Below, in pieces: positions 10,661 to 20,992 of a stretch of 64,000 nucleotides of DNA. The notes under the pieces were generated by a model. The model had not been told where the DNA came from. It was given only the letters and a program-made list of their open reading frames with translations, and made no database searches. The DNA is taken from positions 30,288,501-30,352,500 of the forward strand of contig OX327690.1 of the NCBI GenBank assembly GCA_946807835.1. Direction: 5' to 3'. How positions within the stretch are numbered: the stretch's first letter is position 1; every line of letters starts with the position of its first letter. Made by a program: the position numbers and the translations under genes. Source of the DNA: Ailanthus altissimus. Taxonomy: Eukaryota; Streptophyta; Magnoliopsida; Sapindales; Simaroubaceae.

Positions 10661-12088
10661 ACCAGTTTTGATTAATACCCTCCGTAGGGAGCTCACAATA
10701 TTTGAGGCAAGATATTAATCTACCTTACTATATGACTAATAATGGAGGCCATGGGTTTATGCCTAAAGCCCTCTCTCACTCAATATTTTAATTTTTAGAG
10801 TTTTTAATTAATTTATAAAATGACGTTCTACTCATTAACTTCTAATTTTATTTTCATAAAATAATTAATAAGGTCACGTCAAATAATAAATTAATATAAT
10901 ATTAAAAATATGACAATAATCTTATCATAATCTCATTAGAATATTAATGCCACACAATATGATATATTTTATACATGGACATGTGAATGTGGCACTCTTA
11001 ATTTATATGACATGTTCTACATCTAATCAATTAACTAAATAAATAAATAACTCATAATTCATAACTTTTTCTAAGAAGAAAAACATTAAAAACTAAACCT
11101 AAATTCTTCAAAGTCTTATTTGAAGTTAACTTGGGCTTTTCTATAATGTTACATCCTCTTACTTGTCTCCTTTTATAGGCTAGAATTTTAAGCCTTTTAA
11201 TTTTCTTTGGTCCAGTTATTTAAAAATTAGATTGGGCTTATTTTAGACTTTAAAATTTCTTTAGGCCTTCTTAAAAAAAATTTAAATGAAAATCTTTTTA
11301 GACTCAATGATTTTAATAAAATAACCCAAATAAAATAGAAACAAAATTAAAAAAAATTTGGGCTAATTTTGAATTTGTAAATATCCAAAATTCGTGCAAA
11401 AATAAATTTTGATCAAACTTGGAGACCTATTAACAAATATTTCAAAGTTCTCTGGCCAAAATATAATTACCCAAGTTCTGGAGGGGTTAAGTGAAATAAA
11501 ACAATTCTATTATGGCCTACTAATAAACTTTTAGGGGTCTTTCTGTACAAAATACAAATTTCTTGACCAAAAACAGAAATCTTTATAACAAGGAGGGGCC
11601 TATGTGGTATTTGTCAGTGAAAACCCTAATTCCACAATATTCACACAGCGCCGCTCTCGCTCTCTCCCTGCCCACCATCGGCCATGATTTCGACTTTACT
11701 TCCAGCCGCCGATCGACGCTTAGGAGAACGCCGGCTTCAAACGACTATCTTTTCCCGTTGCGAACCGCCGGTCATGCCTTCCAAAACCACTGTGTGGACA
11801 GTTGAAAAACTCAACTTTGTGACCGGTTTGTTTGCCACCCATCTCCGCCAGCATTGTTTCCTCCGCGACTTGCCGTCGCAAGAAAAATTGTGATATTATT
11901 TCATCACCCCTTCTTATTACAATTTTCAAGAAAAAATACAAAATAAATATTTAACTATAAATTATTGGGCGTAACCATTAATCACAAAATTAATAAAAAT
12001 AACAATATATATTAATATACAATTGGTGCCATAATAAATAATTACTACCATACACAAAATAAACTACACATATAATATGCAATAAGTT
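10661..12088 (-). other. Non-coding leader region of the copia element (gag missing)
   Basis: This is where gag and protease should be, between the primer-binding site and the integrase. Only AT-rich non-coding sequence and a short GC-richer block (11640-11880) are seen. In the minus strand that block has a frame of about 70 codons (AEMGGKQTGHKVEFFNCPH...) conserved in duplicate B (23473-23685). It matches no gag feature I know: there is no CCHC knuckle. The element seems to have lost gag before the tandem duplication. Copy B has about 180 bp here (23640-23815) that copy A lacks. Confidence 0.5.
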
Positions 12089-12101
12089 GGCTCTAATACC
12101 A
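12089..12101 (-). other. Primer-binding site (initiator-Met tRNA type)
   Basis: On the minus strand the sequence is TGGTATTAGAGCC, two bases inside the 5' LTR. The usual plant copia site is TGGTATCAGAGC, so one base in the core differs. It fixes the orientation of the element. The matching site in copy B (24018-24030) is further degraded. Confidence 0.85.
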
Positions 12102-12103
12102 GT

Positions 12104-13499
12104 TGTTGGTATGTAAATAAAAAATTGTCTTTTTAATAAAATAAACGCAGCGGAGGTTAGATCCTCTTGTTCATAATTACACGTATAGGGATAAAAAATT
12201 ACCTCAATTCTTTGTTATAGCAGATCTTGAATTGACTGGCTGTAATCTTTTCTATTATCCTCAATCTTCAAACTCAACGCGTGTGGGAGCATGGAACTTT
12301 CTTAATCTCTAAAACCACTAAGACCCAAATCTGAAAGAATGATATTAACTAAATTCTTTTTTCACGTAAGAATACGTAAAAGAATTTTTCTCTGTATGGT
12401 TATGGTCTCTTTTTCTTATTATATACCTCTCATATATATATGAATCTCTCTTGGGTATTTAGAATTTGATTAAGATTAAAAAATTAGAGTTTGATTATGA
12501 TTTGAGCTAGTAGAGAGACTGCAAGACCTATGAGTTTCATAGCTCTAACTTAAAAAGCTTAGTCTTTATTATCTCATAATACACTAATTTTTCTAAGTTA
12601 ATCTCAAGCTATTCCATTAAAAGTTAAGGGTTGCACTTTAGTAACCCATGTTATAAAATAAAAGCCCATTTAATTAAATTGGGATTGGTCTTTAAATTAA
12701 TAATAACCACTTAATTGATGTTCATAATTAAAGCCAGGTCTTGAAAAAATATATTACCTCTTTAATTACTTATTTACCCCTAAGTCACTGAATACTCTAA
12801 TTATCACTTTTAATATATCTATATTTGTAAATAAATTTACAAATAAATATTATTATTCAATAAATAATTTATTGAATAAATTGTGGCCACAGATTCTAAT
12901 GATCAAGTACTGTAAACAGCTTAGGTGGATATTAATTATTAGATTTCATCTTGCAAATATATGTTTCTACGACCCATGAAATTATATCTCCAAGTTGTCG
13001 AGGTTTTGACCGTTTATATAGATCTCACTCCGTGATAACTCAAAAGATATAATGCATGAATGTAAGTTCATTTCTTGCTCAGAATTAAGATCAATCAAGC
13101 TTATTAAAATTTTTGTGAATTAAAATTTACGACATTTAATTAACCATATCAAATTTCAATGTAGTCCTGTTTAATGTATCATATACATTAATTTTTCTAC
13201 TCGAAGCCTTTACTTCGATGATCAAGGTAAATCATCCACTATAAGAAGCGAAAAAAATTAAAACCTTATATAATAAAATACCATTTTTCATTAATGGTTG
13301 TGAACTAGATTTAATTTATAAAGAACCTGTGATCTATACCCTTTATATTAGCATCATATGTCTAATACATAGATCAGACACTTTATAAATATGAGCTCAT
13401 CAATATATGTTTAATTATATGTATGAATAAATTTTATTAGTCTAATAAAATATAATTACATATATTTTAAAAATATAAAATAATATAAAATATCTAACA
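12104..13499 (-). repeat. 5' LTR of the copia element
   Basis: This 1396-bp LTR has termini TGTTGG and CTAACA and is followed by the CTAAT target duplication. It shares the 27-bp palindrome with the other LTRs (12853-12879). It was copied with the flanking DNA into duplicate B (24033-25452). Confidence 0.92.
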
Positions 13500-13504
13500 C
13501 TAAT

Positions 13505-14904
13505 AAGTAATACGATAACTCACCTTTTTTTTTCACTCTTTTGCATGTGTGAAAAAAATTAAGTGTCATAGGTGATATAATACAAGTGTTTTGTCTATTT
13601 AATAATAGAGAAAAATTGGGGTCCTTATGTCCCATAAATTTAGCCATTTGTGGGCTATTGCTTTTTAAGTTACACTATTAAAGTTTTATTTCAATTTGAT
13701 CTCGTTAGACTTTCGACTATCAAAACCACTAAATGATATACTAAATTAGTTCTAATATCGGCATGAGTATAAACGTTAATAATAATGTAAATTTTAAAAA
13801 AAAAAAAGAATCTATATTCTTTAAGCAAGGGTTATTCTCATTAATAAATTGAGGATTTTTTATAAAAAAATTTATTCACATAATAAAAAATAATAATAAA
13901 ATATATTATTCATTTATTTTTGTTTGCGATTACATCAATCATATTATAATATTGATATTATATCAAATTAATTACTGATATTATAATCAAATTATATAAT
14001 TAATTTTTTTTTGAGAACAACATATATCTTTAAAGTACATTCCATTTGAGCTATGCTATTGGAATTATCATAAACAATACATATAAATTAAATACATTCT
14101 ATTCAAAATAAAAGATTCCCACAAAACGAGATAAATAAATTAACTATTCTGATATTTTTCAAATTTTAAACTCCTAACTTTTGTCATAGAAGTGTATAAG
14201 GTTTGTTATTGGAGCAAGCCCGTAATTGTATTTTTTTTTTCATTTTTTTTAAGATTAAAAATATCAAAAATTCAACTTTTTTTCTTTACAAAGTTAGAGA
14301 GAAAGATTGCACCGGACATTTTATTATTGGACTATAATAATTTGTATAAGAATAAATGTCTCTTTTTTTTTAAAAAAAAACTTGAATATTTTTTAGCCTA
14401 AAATTTTCAAATTATGCAAAAGAAAAACATTAGCCAATTAATGTTGAACTCAACTGGTTGGTATTTAAAAAAAAATTATAATTTTTTTATTTTTAAAAAA
14501 TAATAAAATTAGATATTTATATTAACAGTTCAATAGGACATCCTTTATTTTAACAGAAGTTTCGAATTCAAATACTTCTTTCATATAAACAAAATTATAG
14601 TGAGGAGAATAACGAATGTTCACGATAATGACTGCAATAAAAGATGCTCCGCGTCCCGTGCAATTTCTAACATTCTAATTCTATTCATGAAAATCAGCAT
14701 CAGGTTCCACATTAAAAGAAAATGACAAGTCGTTTCCCAAAAAGTAATTTAGCGTCAAGTCGTTTAGAAGTTGGAATGACAACCAACAAAGCGTCCGTCC
14801 ATGATGCCATCAATATGGAGGTAGATGAATCTAATACGAATGTTAAATATTTTAAGAGAAAATTTCACTTTCAATATGCAAATACGAAGAAAATATTAAA
14901 AAGG
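13505..14904. other. Intergenic DNA right of the copia element (copy A)
   Basis: This is AT-rich DNA with no recognised gene. A 69-codon frame at 14722-14931 (MTSRFPKSN...) is almost unchanged in copy B (26677-26886), but it ends inside the adjacent MITE-like unit and has no motif I recognise. Conservation here equals that of the surrounding duplicated DNA, so it is no evidence for coding. Confidence 0.4.
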
Positions 14905-15072
14905 AATAATACAATATTTTTTAAATTTTAATTCTAAATTTTTTATTTTAAATATAAAATTAATTTTTATAATTTTAAAAATTATGTATTATATTTTTTA
15001 TTATTTAATAATTATTCAACACATTATTTAAAATAAAAAATTAATATCAAAATTTAAAACGTGTAATATTAT
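14905..15072. repeat. MITE-like inverted-repeat element (copy A)
   Basis: The left end is AATAATACAATATTTTTTAA. The right end on the minus strand is AATAATATTACACGTTTTAA, and the arms continue with TTTTTTATTTTAAATA on both sides, about 50 bp in total. It is non-coding and very AT-rich. The same insertion is in copy B, so it predates the duplication. It resembles the units at 5076 and 5288. Confidence 0.5.
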
Positions 15073-16140
15073 TTAATATCAAATAATGATAAAGTTTAGG
15101 TTGATTAGGTCAGAATTCTTATAGAATTAAATGTAATTTAATGAGAATCGCGTATTAACGTCCAAGTTTTAATTTCCAATTCCTTCTCTCTTAAGTAAAA
15201 AAAAAAAAATCTTTTAAATTTGTAGGCAATTACGATAAACTTAAAATGTGTATTTATTAAAAATAAATTGATGGTGCTAGATATTTTTTTATCTTTTTAG
15301 ATCCACTTATGAATAAATAAAAAAATAAGGAAAAAAATGAAAATTGGGGCTAAAAAAACACTAACCTTTAATTTAATTAAATTTTATTCATGTTTTGAAA
15401 ATAGTACAAAATTGAATGATAAAAATAATGATTTATTTATAGTATATTATTATATTATGTAACGTTTAAAGAAAATTTCACTTTGAAGGAAGTTTATTTG
15501 AGTAAAAAAAAAAAAGGGATTAGAGAGGTGTACTTTAAAAAAAAGAAAAAAAAAAAGAAAATCTTTTTGCCATTCGAGATTATCTTGAACCAAGCTTGCC
15601 TAAGGGTTTTCTGTTGGGCTACGTTAATGTAGCTAAGGCTGAACCAAGACGTAGATTAAGCCCAACAATTGGGGGCCACTTGCAATATTCAGTTAAAAAA
15701 AAAATGAGGAAAATACATATGAAAAAAAAAACCCACTAAAACTTGAATTTCATACTCAAAATTCACTTTGAACAAGTTCTTGCTGCTCCAATTCGATTCA
15801 TTCACTCAGCTTGGGTGCTTTGTTGGGATTTTTTTCCTCTTAGTTTTATATTTTGCGTAACACTTTAGATTTAATACTGTTACAGCTATAAATAATGTGA
15901 CTAAAATAAATGAAGTGAAAGTCTAATTAGATAAAATGAATGATATATATATATATATTCTTTTTTCAAAAGATATAAGATTTTTTTTTAGAGATAAAAA
16001 ATAAAGTCATATGAACTTATATTTAAAATAAATAATATTATATTATGTGAGAGTGGTTCTTTATATTTAAAAGAATGCGAGGTCCCAGTATATTAATTGG
16101 GTGTACAAAGTCTATATTAATTTGGTGAACAATATTGTCT
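15073..16140. other. Intergenic DNA (copy A)
   Basis: There is no gene. Purine-rich runs occur around 15503-15560, and there is a TA microsatellite at about 15941-15958. A block near 15600-15670 (GTTGGGCTACGTTAATGTAG) is shared with copy B, where about 47 bp precede it that copy A lacks. Confidence 0.4.
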
Positions 16141-16144
16141 AAGA

Positions 16145-16552
16145 ATTGCCTACTAGTTTAAGTATAAATGAGCTTATAATAAGTTTTAATTTTGATGATT
16201 TGGATGATTCTGATCACTTTGGTATAATATGAATGAAGTCCCCAAGGTCTCTATGCGTCAATAAATTGAATGATATTGAAGAGATTCTTAAGTTCTTTAC
16301 ACATAATTGTCCACTTGATCATTTACGCGTGGTTGACTTTGAGTATTTATTCTAGTTAAAAGTTGCTGGTTCGTTCGTCAACCCAATTTGTGATTACACC
16401 CTTTTGGATGAAGTCGAAATTTCTCCCCGAAGTCTCGTCTTTTAAATTGAAGGGATATGGCATCAAGAATTTGCATGATGAGAACATTCCCAAACAACTG
16501 ATGAAGAATCTTAATTAACTTGGGATATTTCTCGGATAAGGTATATATGCAT
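16145..16552 (+). pseudogene. Possible LRR-type relic (copy A)
   Basis: With stops skipped, the plus strand reads FDDLDDSDHFG..MKSPRSLCV, then LRVVDFEYL, then EISPRSL and IPKQLMKNL. This resembles the leucine-rich region of plant NBS-LRR resistance proteins (RSLxxF, LxVLDFE, LPxxIxxL). Copy B (28188-28590) has one stop fewer in this stretch. No nucleotide-binding motif (P-loop, GLPL) is present. A SINE was inserted directly at its right end. The identification rests on pattern alone and is weak. Confidence 0.25.
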
Positions 16553-16562
16553 TTCTCACAAC

Positions 16563-16658
16563 AATTTTTTTTTTTTTTGATATTGGGAAAGGGAGGAGCC
16601 GAACCTAAGACTTATAAGATGCACGCCCATTAACCACTGAACCATTATAAGCAAGTTC
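16563..16658 (-). mobile_element. Short tRNA-derived SINE (copy A)
   Basis: Read on the minus strand, the element starts with a tRNA-like A-box region (TGGTTCAGTGGTTAATGGG). About 35 bp later comes a B box (GGTTCGGCTCC), the internal RNA polymerase III promoter. It ends in an A-rich tail. It is flanked by a 10-bp target duplication TTCTCACAAC (16553-16562 and 16659-16668), the mark of LINE-driven insertion. At about 96 bp it is little more than the tRNA-like head plus tail. Copy B has the same insertion with a different tail length. Confidence 0.75.
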
Positions 16659-16668
16659 TTCTCACAAC

Positions 16669-17370
16669 TTGAATTACCCAAACTAAGGCACTTAATAAGC
16701 CAAGCCTGCTTCACATGACTTGCAACATGAAAGCCTGTCCCTTTTTGCAAAAGCTTACATTGCACCACCTTGATATTGCTTTATGAGCAAAAGGAAATGT
16801 CTCAGAGATGGTAGAGCCTAAGTTACCTGAAGTTGTTCAACTTGTGGTCCTTTAAGCTTGTGTCCAATATTGTACCCACATGAAGAAAGGTTGTTAACCT
16901 GAGTTGCAAGAGAAATCATGGAAGAGAGCTTTGTACCATTTTGCAGAATGAAGAACAATCTTCTAATAGATTTTCAGAATCAATTTTCTTTATCTTAATT
17001 AATGTACATATTCAGAACCACTTTCTGTCGTTCTCTGTTAATGCAAGTTCTTTCTTTCTTTATTAGTGTAAGGTTTAGATTTCCTACGCTAATTTGTGGA
17101 TTGTGGGAAGCAGATATATATCTTCAAACCAATTTAAGCATGCAACTCCAAAATGTACTATAATTGAGTTGGAATTAGGGAAGGTTTAACTACGAAGGCG
17201 AAGGCTTGGTTTCTCTTTTTGGCTCGTGGGGAATCAAATGATCTTCCAATCTATTTGGCATAAAAATTCGAGCCAGTTGAGCTCAATCCCAAAAATCTCT
17301 CAGAATTGAGAAAGAGCTTCTCTTGTAGTCAAATTGAGGTGTCACTAATTAATGACCGTTAAGTATTAAC
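16669..17370. other. Non-coding stretch between SINE and LTR-like island (copy A)
   Basis: There is no intact ORF. Plus-strand fragments such as LPKLRHLISQACFT continue the weak LRR-like impression of the sequence left of the SINE but contain stops. Nothing else is recognised. Confidence 0.3.
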
Positions 17371-18074
17371 TGTTAGATTTTATTATTCTTACACGAATTA
17401 AGTAATTATTAACAAGAGGAAGTTAATTAAAAATTATTAGAATATAATTTAAAGAATAAGTTAAGTGTGTTGAGTGTGTGAGGATTAAAGACATAAGTGG
17501 GATGTCCAGGCGTAGGTGCTGCAGTGCTAAGCGCCCAATGTTATGACACTCAAGTAGGATGTCTCAGCACTGTAGTGTTAGGGGTCCTTAGCATTGCAGC
17601 ACCCAGCACTGGAAAAGTATTTTTTAAATTTGGTTTCGACTTTTACTTATTTCAAGATTCTTTAAAATAACTCTCATACGTTTAGGATTAACCTAGGTTG
17701 TCCTAAAACTTATATAAAGACTTTTAATTGACTTGTAAACACATTTTAGTAACATCTTTATGATCTTAGTGATTAAACACAAATTTTAGTGATATTTGTG
17801 ATTCTTAATGAGAGAAATTTCTTATTTATAAGAGAGATTATTTTTTTTATAAAAGACATACTGTATGAGTACTTTAAAATTTAATAATAAGAGAGTATGA
17901 TTTAGATCTACCGTAAATATAGATAAATTATCGAATTATGTAAATTTTATGTGTTATTTCTTTTACCTTTTTTTCTCTAAATTTTTAATTATTTATTTTT
18001 ATATTATATTATTTAAAATATTTTACTTGCTTAATTACTTCCACTTCAATATTAATTATTATCATTGAATAACA
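17371..18074 (+). mobile_element. Solo-LTR-like island (copy A)
   Basis: The segment begins TGTTAG and ends ATAACA. It contains a TATATAAAG promoter-like site at 17710 and an AATAAGAGAG...GAATTATGTAAATTTTATGTGTTA block matching the 3' part of the solo LTR at 32287-33207. A GC-richer patch (17505-17615) carries GTGCTGCAGTGCTAAGCGCC-type repeats. No target duplication could be matched, so the exact ends are uncertain. The equivalent in copy B (29429-30155) is far more diverged than the flanking DNA. Confidence 0.55.
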
Positions 18075-18413
18075 TATCAGACACCATATTAATTAAGATA
18101 TAAATTTTATATACCGACTTTATAAACTCTTTTATTAAACATGTGATTTATAATTTAATCTGTGTACTTGCAAAAATATAATGTCCCTAATATCCATGTT
18201 AACGAGTAGACAATAATAGCAGTGTGTGAAGTCATGTAACGTCAGTATTTGAAAAAAAGAAAGAGAGAGAACTTATTTATCTGGGAAATATTAATTATTA
18301 ACAAATACTTCCGAAGTTTATACGTAGTAATAGAATTAATTTCATATTTAAATAATGGATTACACAATTCTACAATATAATGTTTAAACAGATGAGGAAG
18401 AGCCTTGAAAAAT

Positions 18414-19920
18414 CTAGACGCAAGTAGCTGGAATCTGCTTTCCAGTAAGAGTTGCCTTAACGTGGGAACAAGTAGATGTTGCTGGACCTTTATCTTCAAC
18501 ACCATTGTATACTAAGTTAATGTCTCCAATCTCAACATTTTGGCATGGTATAGCTTGACTACACACTAGACTTACGGCGAAGTTGGTGGAAGTAGTGCCT
18601 CGGATATTCTTGAAACTCACATTGCTGATCTTCACTTGTGAAGGAACCTGTAAGAAAATTAGTATATATCAATTATGGATTAGCCAGAATCTTTGAAAAG
18701 TTTTCAGGAATCAATAACTAAGCAAAGGAACGAATTTCTTATGTACTTTTATGTTGCAAGAATTATGTGGACAATATTCTTGATCTATGACAATGGGAGT
18801 TTCCACGTTATTCATGACAAGGTCTTCAAATGTGAAATTAGAAGCGATTCCAGGGTGAGAGTCGGGCCATGTTTTGAGTCTGGCACCATTAGTTGTGTTG
18901 CTGAAAGTGCAGTTTCTCACCGTCACTCCAAAAACATCTTCCTCACCTTCAGACTTTCCAAGACTGCCAACACTGATGCCATGTCCCGGTCCGCAGAAGA
19001 CATCGGAGATTAAGATGTTTTTACTGCCTTGACCAAGAGAGACACAGTCATCACCTGTTGCTATTACTGAATGTGATATCTCGATGCCATTTGATCTTCC
19101 AATGTGAATTCCGTCCGTATTGGGACTATCCGCCTGTGCTGAGATGTTAAGAGAATTTAGCTTCAAGTTGTAGCAACCAAGAATGTTGATGTGGAAGAAC
19201 TTGCTATCAACAGATTGTATTCCTGTAATTGTTGAGTCGTTCAGGAAATTGAATCGTACAGACTGCCAAAGAGCAAGCAAAACTAGTAACTAATCTTGTT
19301 TTCAGAAAAAAGGCAATAATCATTATTGGTTAAAAACAAGGCATTGTTAACAAGACTTACAACAGGAAGCTTGCAATTTGAATTTTTATGGCAGTTGTTT
19401 TCTGGCCATGCAGTTTGGCCTTGGCCATGGAAAATTCCGTTGCCCATGAGAGTGAAGTTCCTAAGATACTGGAAGGTGATCCAACTTTGTTTACTGGCTA
19501 AATTTGATAGGCCAGCGAGAGCCTGGACAAGCCCTTGAAGCTGAAAGGAAATTGGACCTTTGCATGGACCTCCAAATACCACTAAACTCACTAAATATTT
19601 TCCTGGTGGAACCACTACCGTGCTGTTGCCAGCATTCCAATTACAAGCTTCTCTCCAAGCGCTATCAAAAGCCTGAGAAACGATGTCAAATGAACAAAAA
19701 AGCAATTAATTTCCGTTCATATCTAATAAGTATAGCATTTATCATAGTAAAAACAGAGAGAGTCACTTCGTTTTTCCACCTTACTATCATCTGCAACGCC
19801 ATCAGCCACAGCGCCAAAGTCTTTCACGTTGAAGACGCCATTGCCTGCATCAATATTTCGAGCCAAAGTGAACAAAACTACTATTGAAAATACTTGCTGA
19901 GATCTGAAATTGAAACCCAT
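18414..19920 (-). CDS. Polygalacturonase (GH28), copy A, complete
   Basis: Four exons, all with GT-AG introns: 19780-19920, 19361-19672, 18747-19262 and 18414-18647. They join in phase to 400 residues, the usual size. Residues 1-25 are a hydrophobic signal peptide ending NIDA. The glycoside hydrolase family 28 signatures are all present: NTDG (199-202), GDDC (221-224), CGPGHGISVGSLG (241-253, His245) and RLK (279-281, normally RIK). The enzyme is secreted and hydrolyses alpha-1,4-galacturonan of pectin in the cell wall; an exo-acting clade is possible but not provable here. The start is chosen because copy C begins at the same MG. Its tandem copy B and the distant copy C are both broken, so this is the only working gene of the cluster in view. 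Confidence 0.9.
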
Positions 19921-20009
19921 CTTGAGGTCGATCAATGAAGTGAATTCTAATAATTTGCCCTTGTCAATCTTTCTTTAAGTAATGTTTTTGGTAGATCACT
20001 TTGGAGGAC

Positions 20010-20017
20010 TTTATAAA
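20010..20017 (-). promoter_or_regulatory. Candidate TATA box of polygalacturonase A
   Basis: The minus strand reads CTTTATAAAGTCC about 90 bp upstream of the ATG at 19920. Copy C has a similar string (CTTTATAG, 37113-37120) at a similar distance. This piece is deleted in copy B. Confidence 0.45.
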
Positions 20018-20127
20018 GAAGTCAGAAAGCACTTTGTCCACTGATTCTAAAACGTCCGTTTAGATTTCTAAGCTTTAAACAAAACTAAGGACTTGTTTTA
20101 GCATGATTTTAGGAGCAGCTTCCTTAC

Positions 20128-20550
20128 AAAAAGGTGGCCAAGTTATTTTCTCGCCCATTAATTTTCTTTTTATTGTTATTTCGACAGTCCGATTTCTAAC
20201 AAATTTTGCTTCCTGTTACATAGTTGTATGAGACAAACCAGTAATAAAATTTGTAAAGTTCTGGAAAATATGATTCTTTAGTGGGTCGGGCCGGAGTCTA
20301 ACCTAGAGAGTAGAGGGTTAAATTGTAAAAGTCTAAAATTATGTGGACAAAGTTTAAATTATAGAGGCTGTATTATTAGAACCGAAGTTCTGTAGGGGTG
20401 AAAGTCTAGAAACACTTATTTTAAAAATTCATATCATAAAAAATTATGATCTATTTTAAAAAATTTATCGAGCTTGTAATAAGAATAATTCAAATTTCAT
20501 TATGCTCTACTGTAGATTTCACTTCAGTTAGTCGTTTCGGAAGTTCGGAT
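20128..20550. other. Intergenic DNA between polygalacturonase A and the RNase-H relic
   Basis: There is no coding sequence. It is shared nearly unchanged with copy B (31867-32281), where it sits directly beside exon 2 of the broken polygalacturonase because of the 343-bp deletion. Confidence 0.45.
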
Positions 20551-20559
20551 TTAATAAGA

Positions 20560-20992
20560 AATGACAGAAGTGAATACAATGACCGAGTAAGAGATTTGAC
20601 ACCTTATGCTGCCGTAGACCATGGACATCAGAAGACGGGACTTGGGTTTGTTGCTTATAACAGATTCGGATAAGTGATTCTTGCTGGCGTTGAAGGCTTG
20701 GATTCTCTTTACACATTGTCTATTGCGGAAGCCTCAGCAATTCTTAAGGCCTTCTTGCTGTTCGGGCTCTAGGTTGTTGCTCTTCAGTTGAGGTTGAGGC
20801 TGATGCTTCGACTTCGGCTCTTTCAGAATTAGGGATTATTAATTTTACATGTCATTAATTTTTGATTGTCTTGAAAGCTCCAGTTCTTATAATTTTTTGT
20901 ATGCTCCTAGAGAAGTAAATAGAGTTGCTTATGAACTTGTTATGCTTGCTTTGAATTTAAATACAGAAATCATTTATTATCGCACAAAATAA
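20560..20992 (+). pseudogene. RNase-H-like domain relic of a plant non-LTR retroelement (copy A)
   Basis: The frame reads LTPYAAVDHGHQKTGLGFVAYNRFG, then a TAA stop, then VILAGVEGLDSLYTLSIAEASAILKAFLLFGL. It continues after a frame shift with SSVEVEADASTSASSELGI. After a further shift it reads APREVNRVAYELVMLALN and ends at TAA 20990-20992. This is the type I RNase H-like domain (RVT_3) found at the end of plant LINE ORF2 and in many free-standing plant ORFs. It has a stop and at least two frame changes. The rest of the element is absent, so it is a detached fragment. Confidence 0.7.

Larger units (their letters stand above)
6477..13499 (-). mobile_element. Ty1/copia LTR retrotransposon, structurally complete, coding-dead
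   Basis: Two related long terminal repeats (6477-7927 and 12104-13499) begin TGTTGG and end CTAACA. They are flanked by a perfect 5-bp target duplication CTAAT (6472-6476 and 13500-13504). Next to the right LTR is a primer-binding site close to the initiator-Met tRNA type. Next to the left LTR is a polypurine tract (minus strand GCAAGTAGGAGAT). The element therefore reads on the minus strand. Pol order (integrase, reverse transcriptase, RNase H) is that of Ty1/copia. The ORFs are broken, no gag or protease is recognisable, and the LTRs differ by indels and substitutions, so this is an old insertion. The left breakpoint of the tandem duplication lies inside it, near 10681. Confidence 0.93.

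Noticed and set aside
14722..14931. 69-codon ORF conserved between both duplicates
   Set aside because: It is no better conserved than the surrounding duplicated DNA, it runs into a MITE-like unit, and it has no motif.
16600..16658. A functional tRNA gene on the minus strand
   Set aside because: A and B boxes are present, but the cloverleaf and acceptor stem cannot be formed, and an A tail with target duplication shows it is a SINE.
18693..19013. Plus-strand ORFs opposite the polygalacturonase exons (also 30774-31094, 35876-36235)
   Set aside because: They are antisense shadows of the GH28 reading frame.
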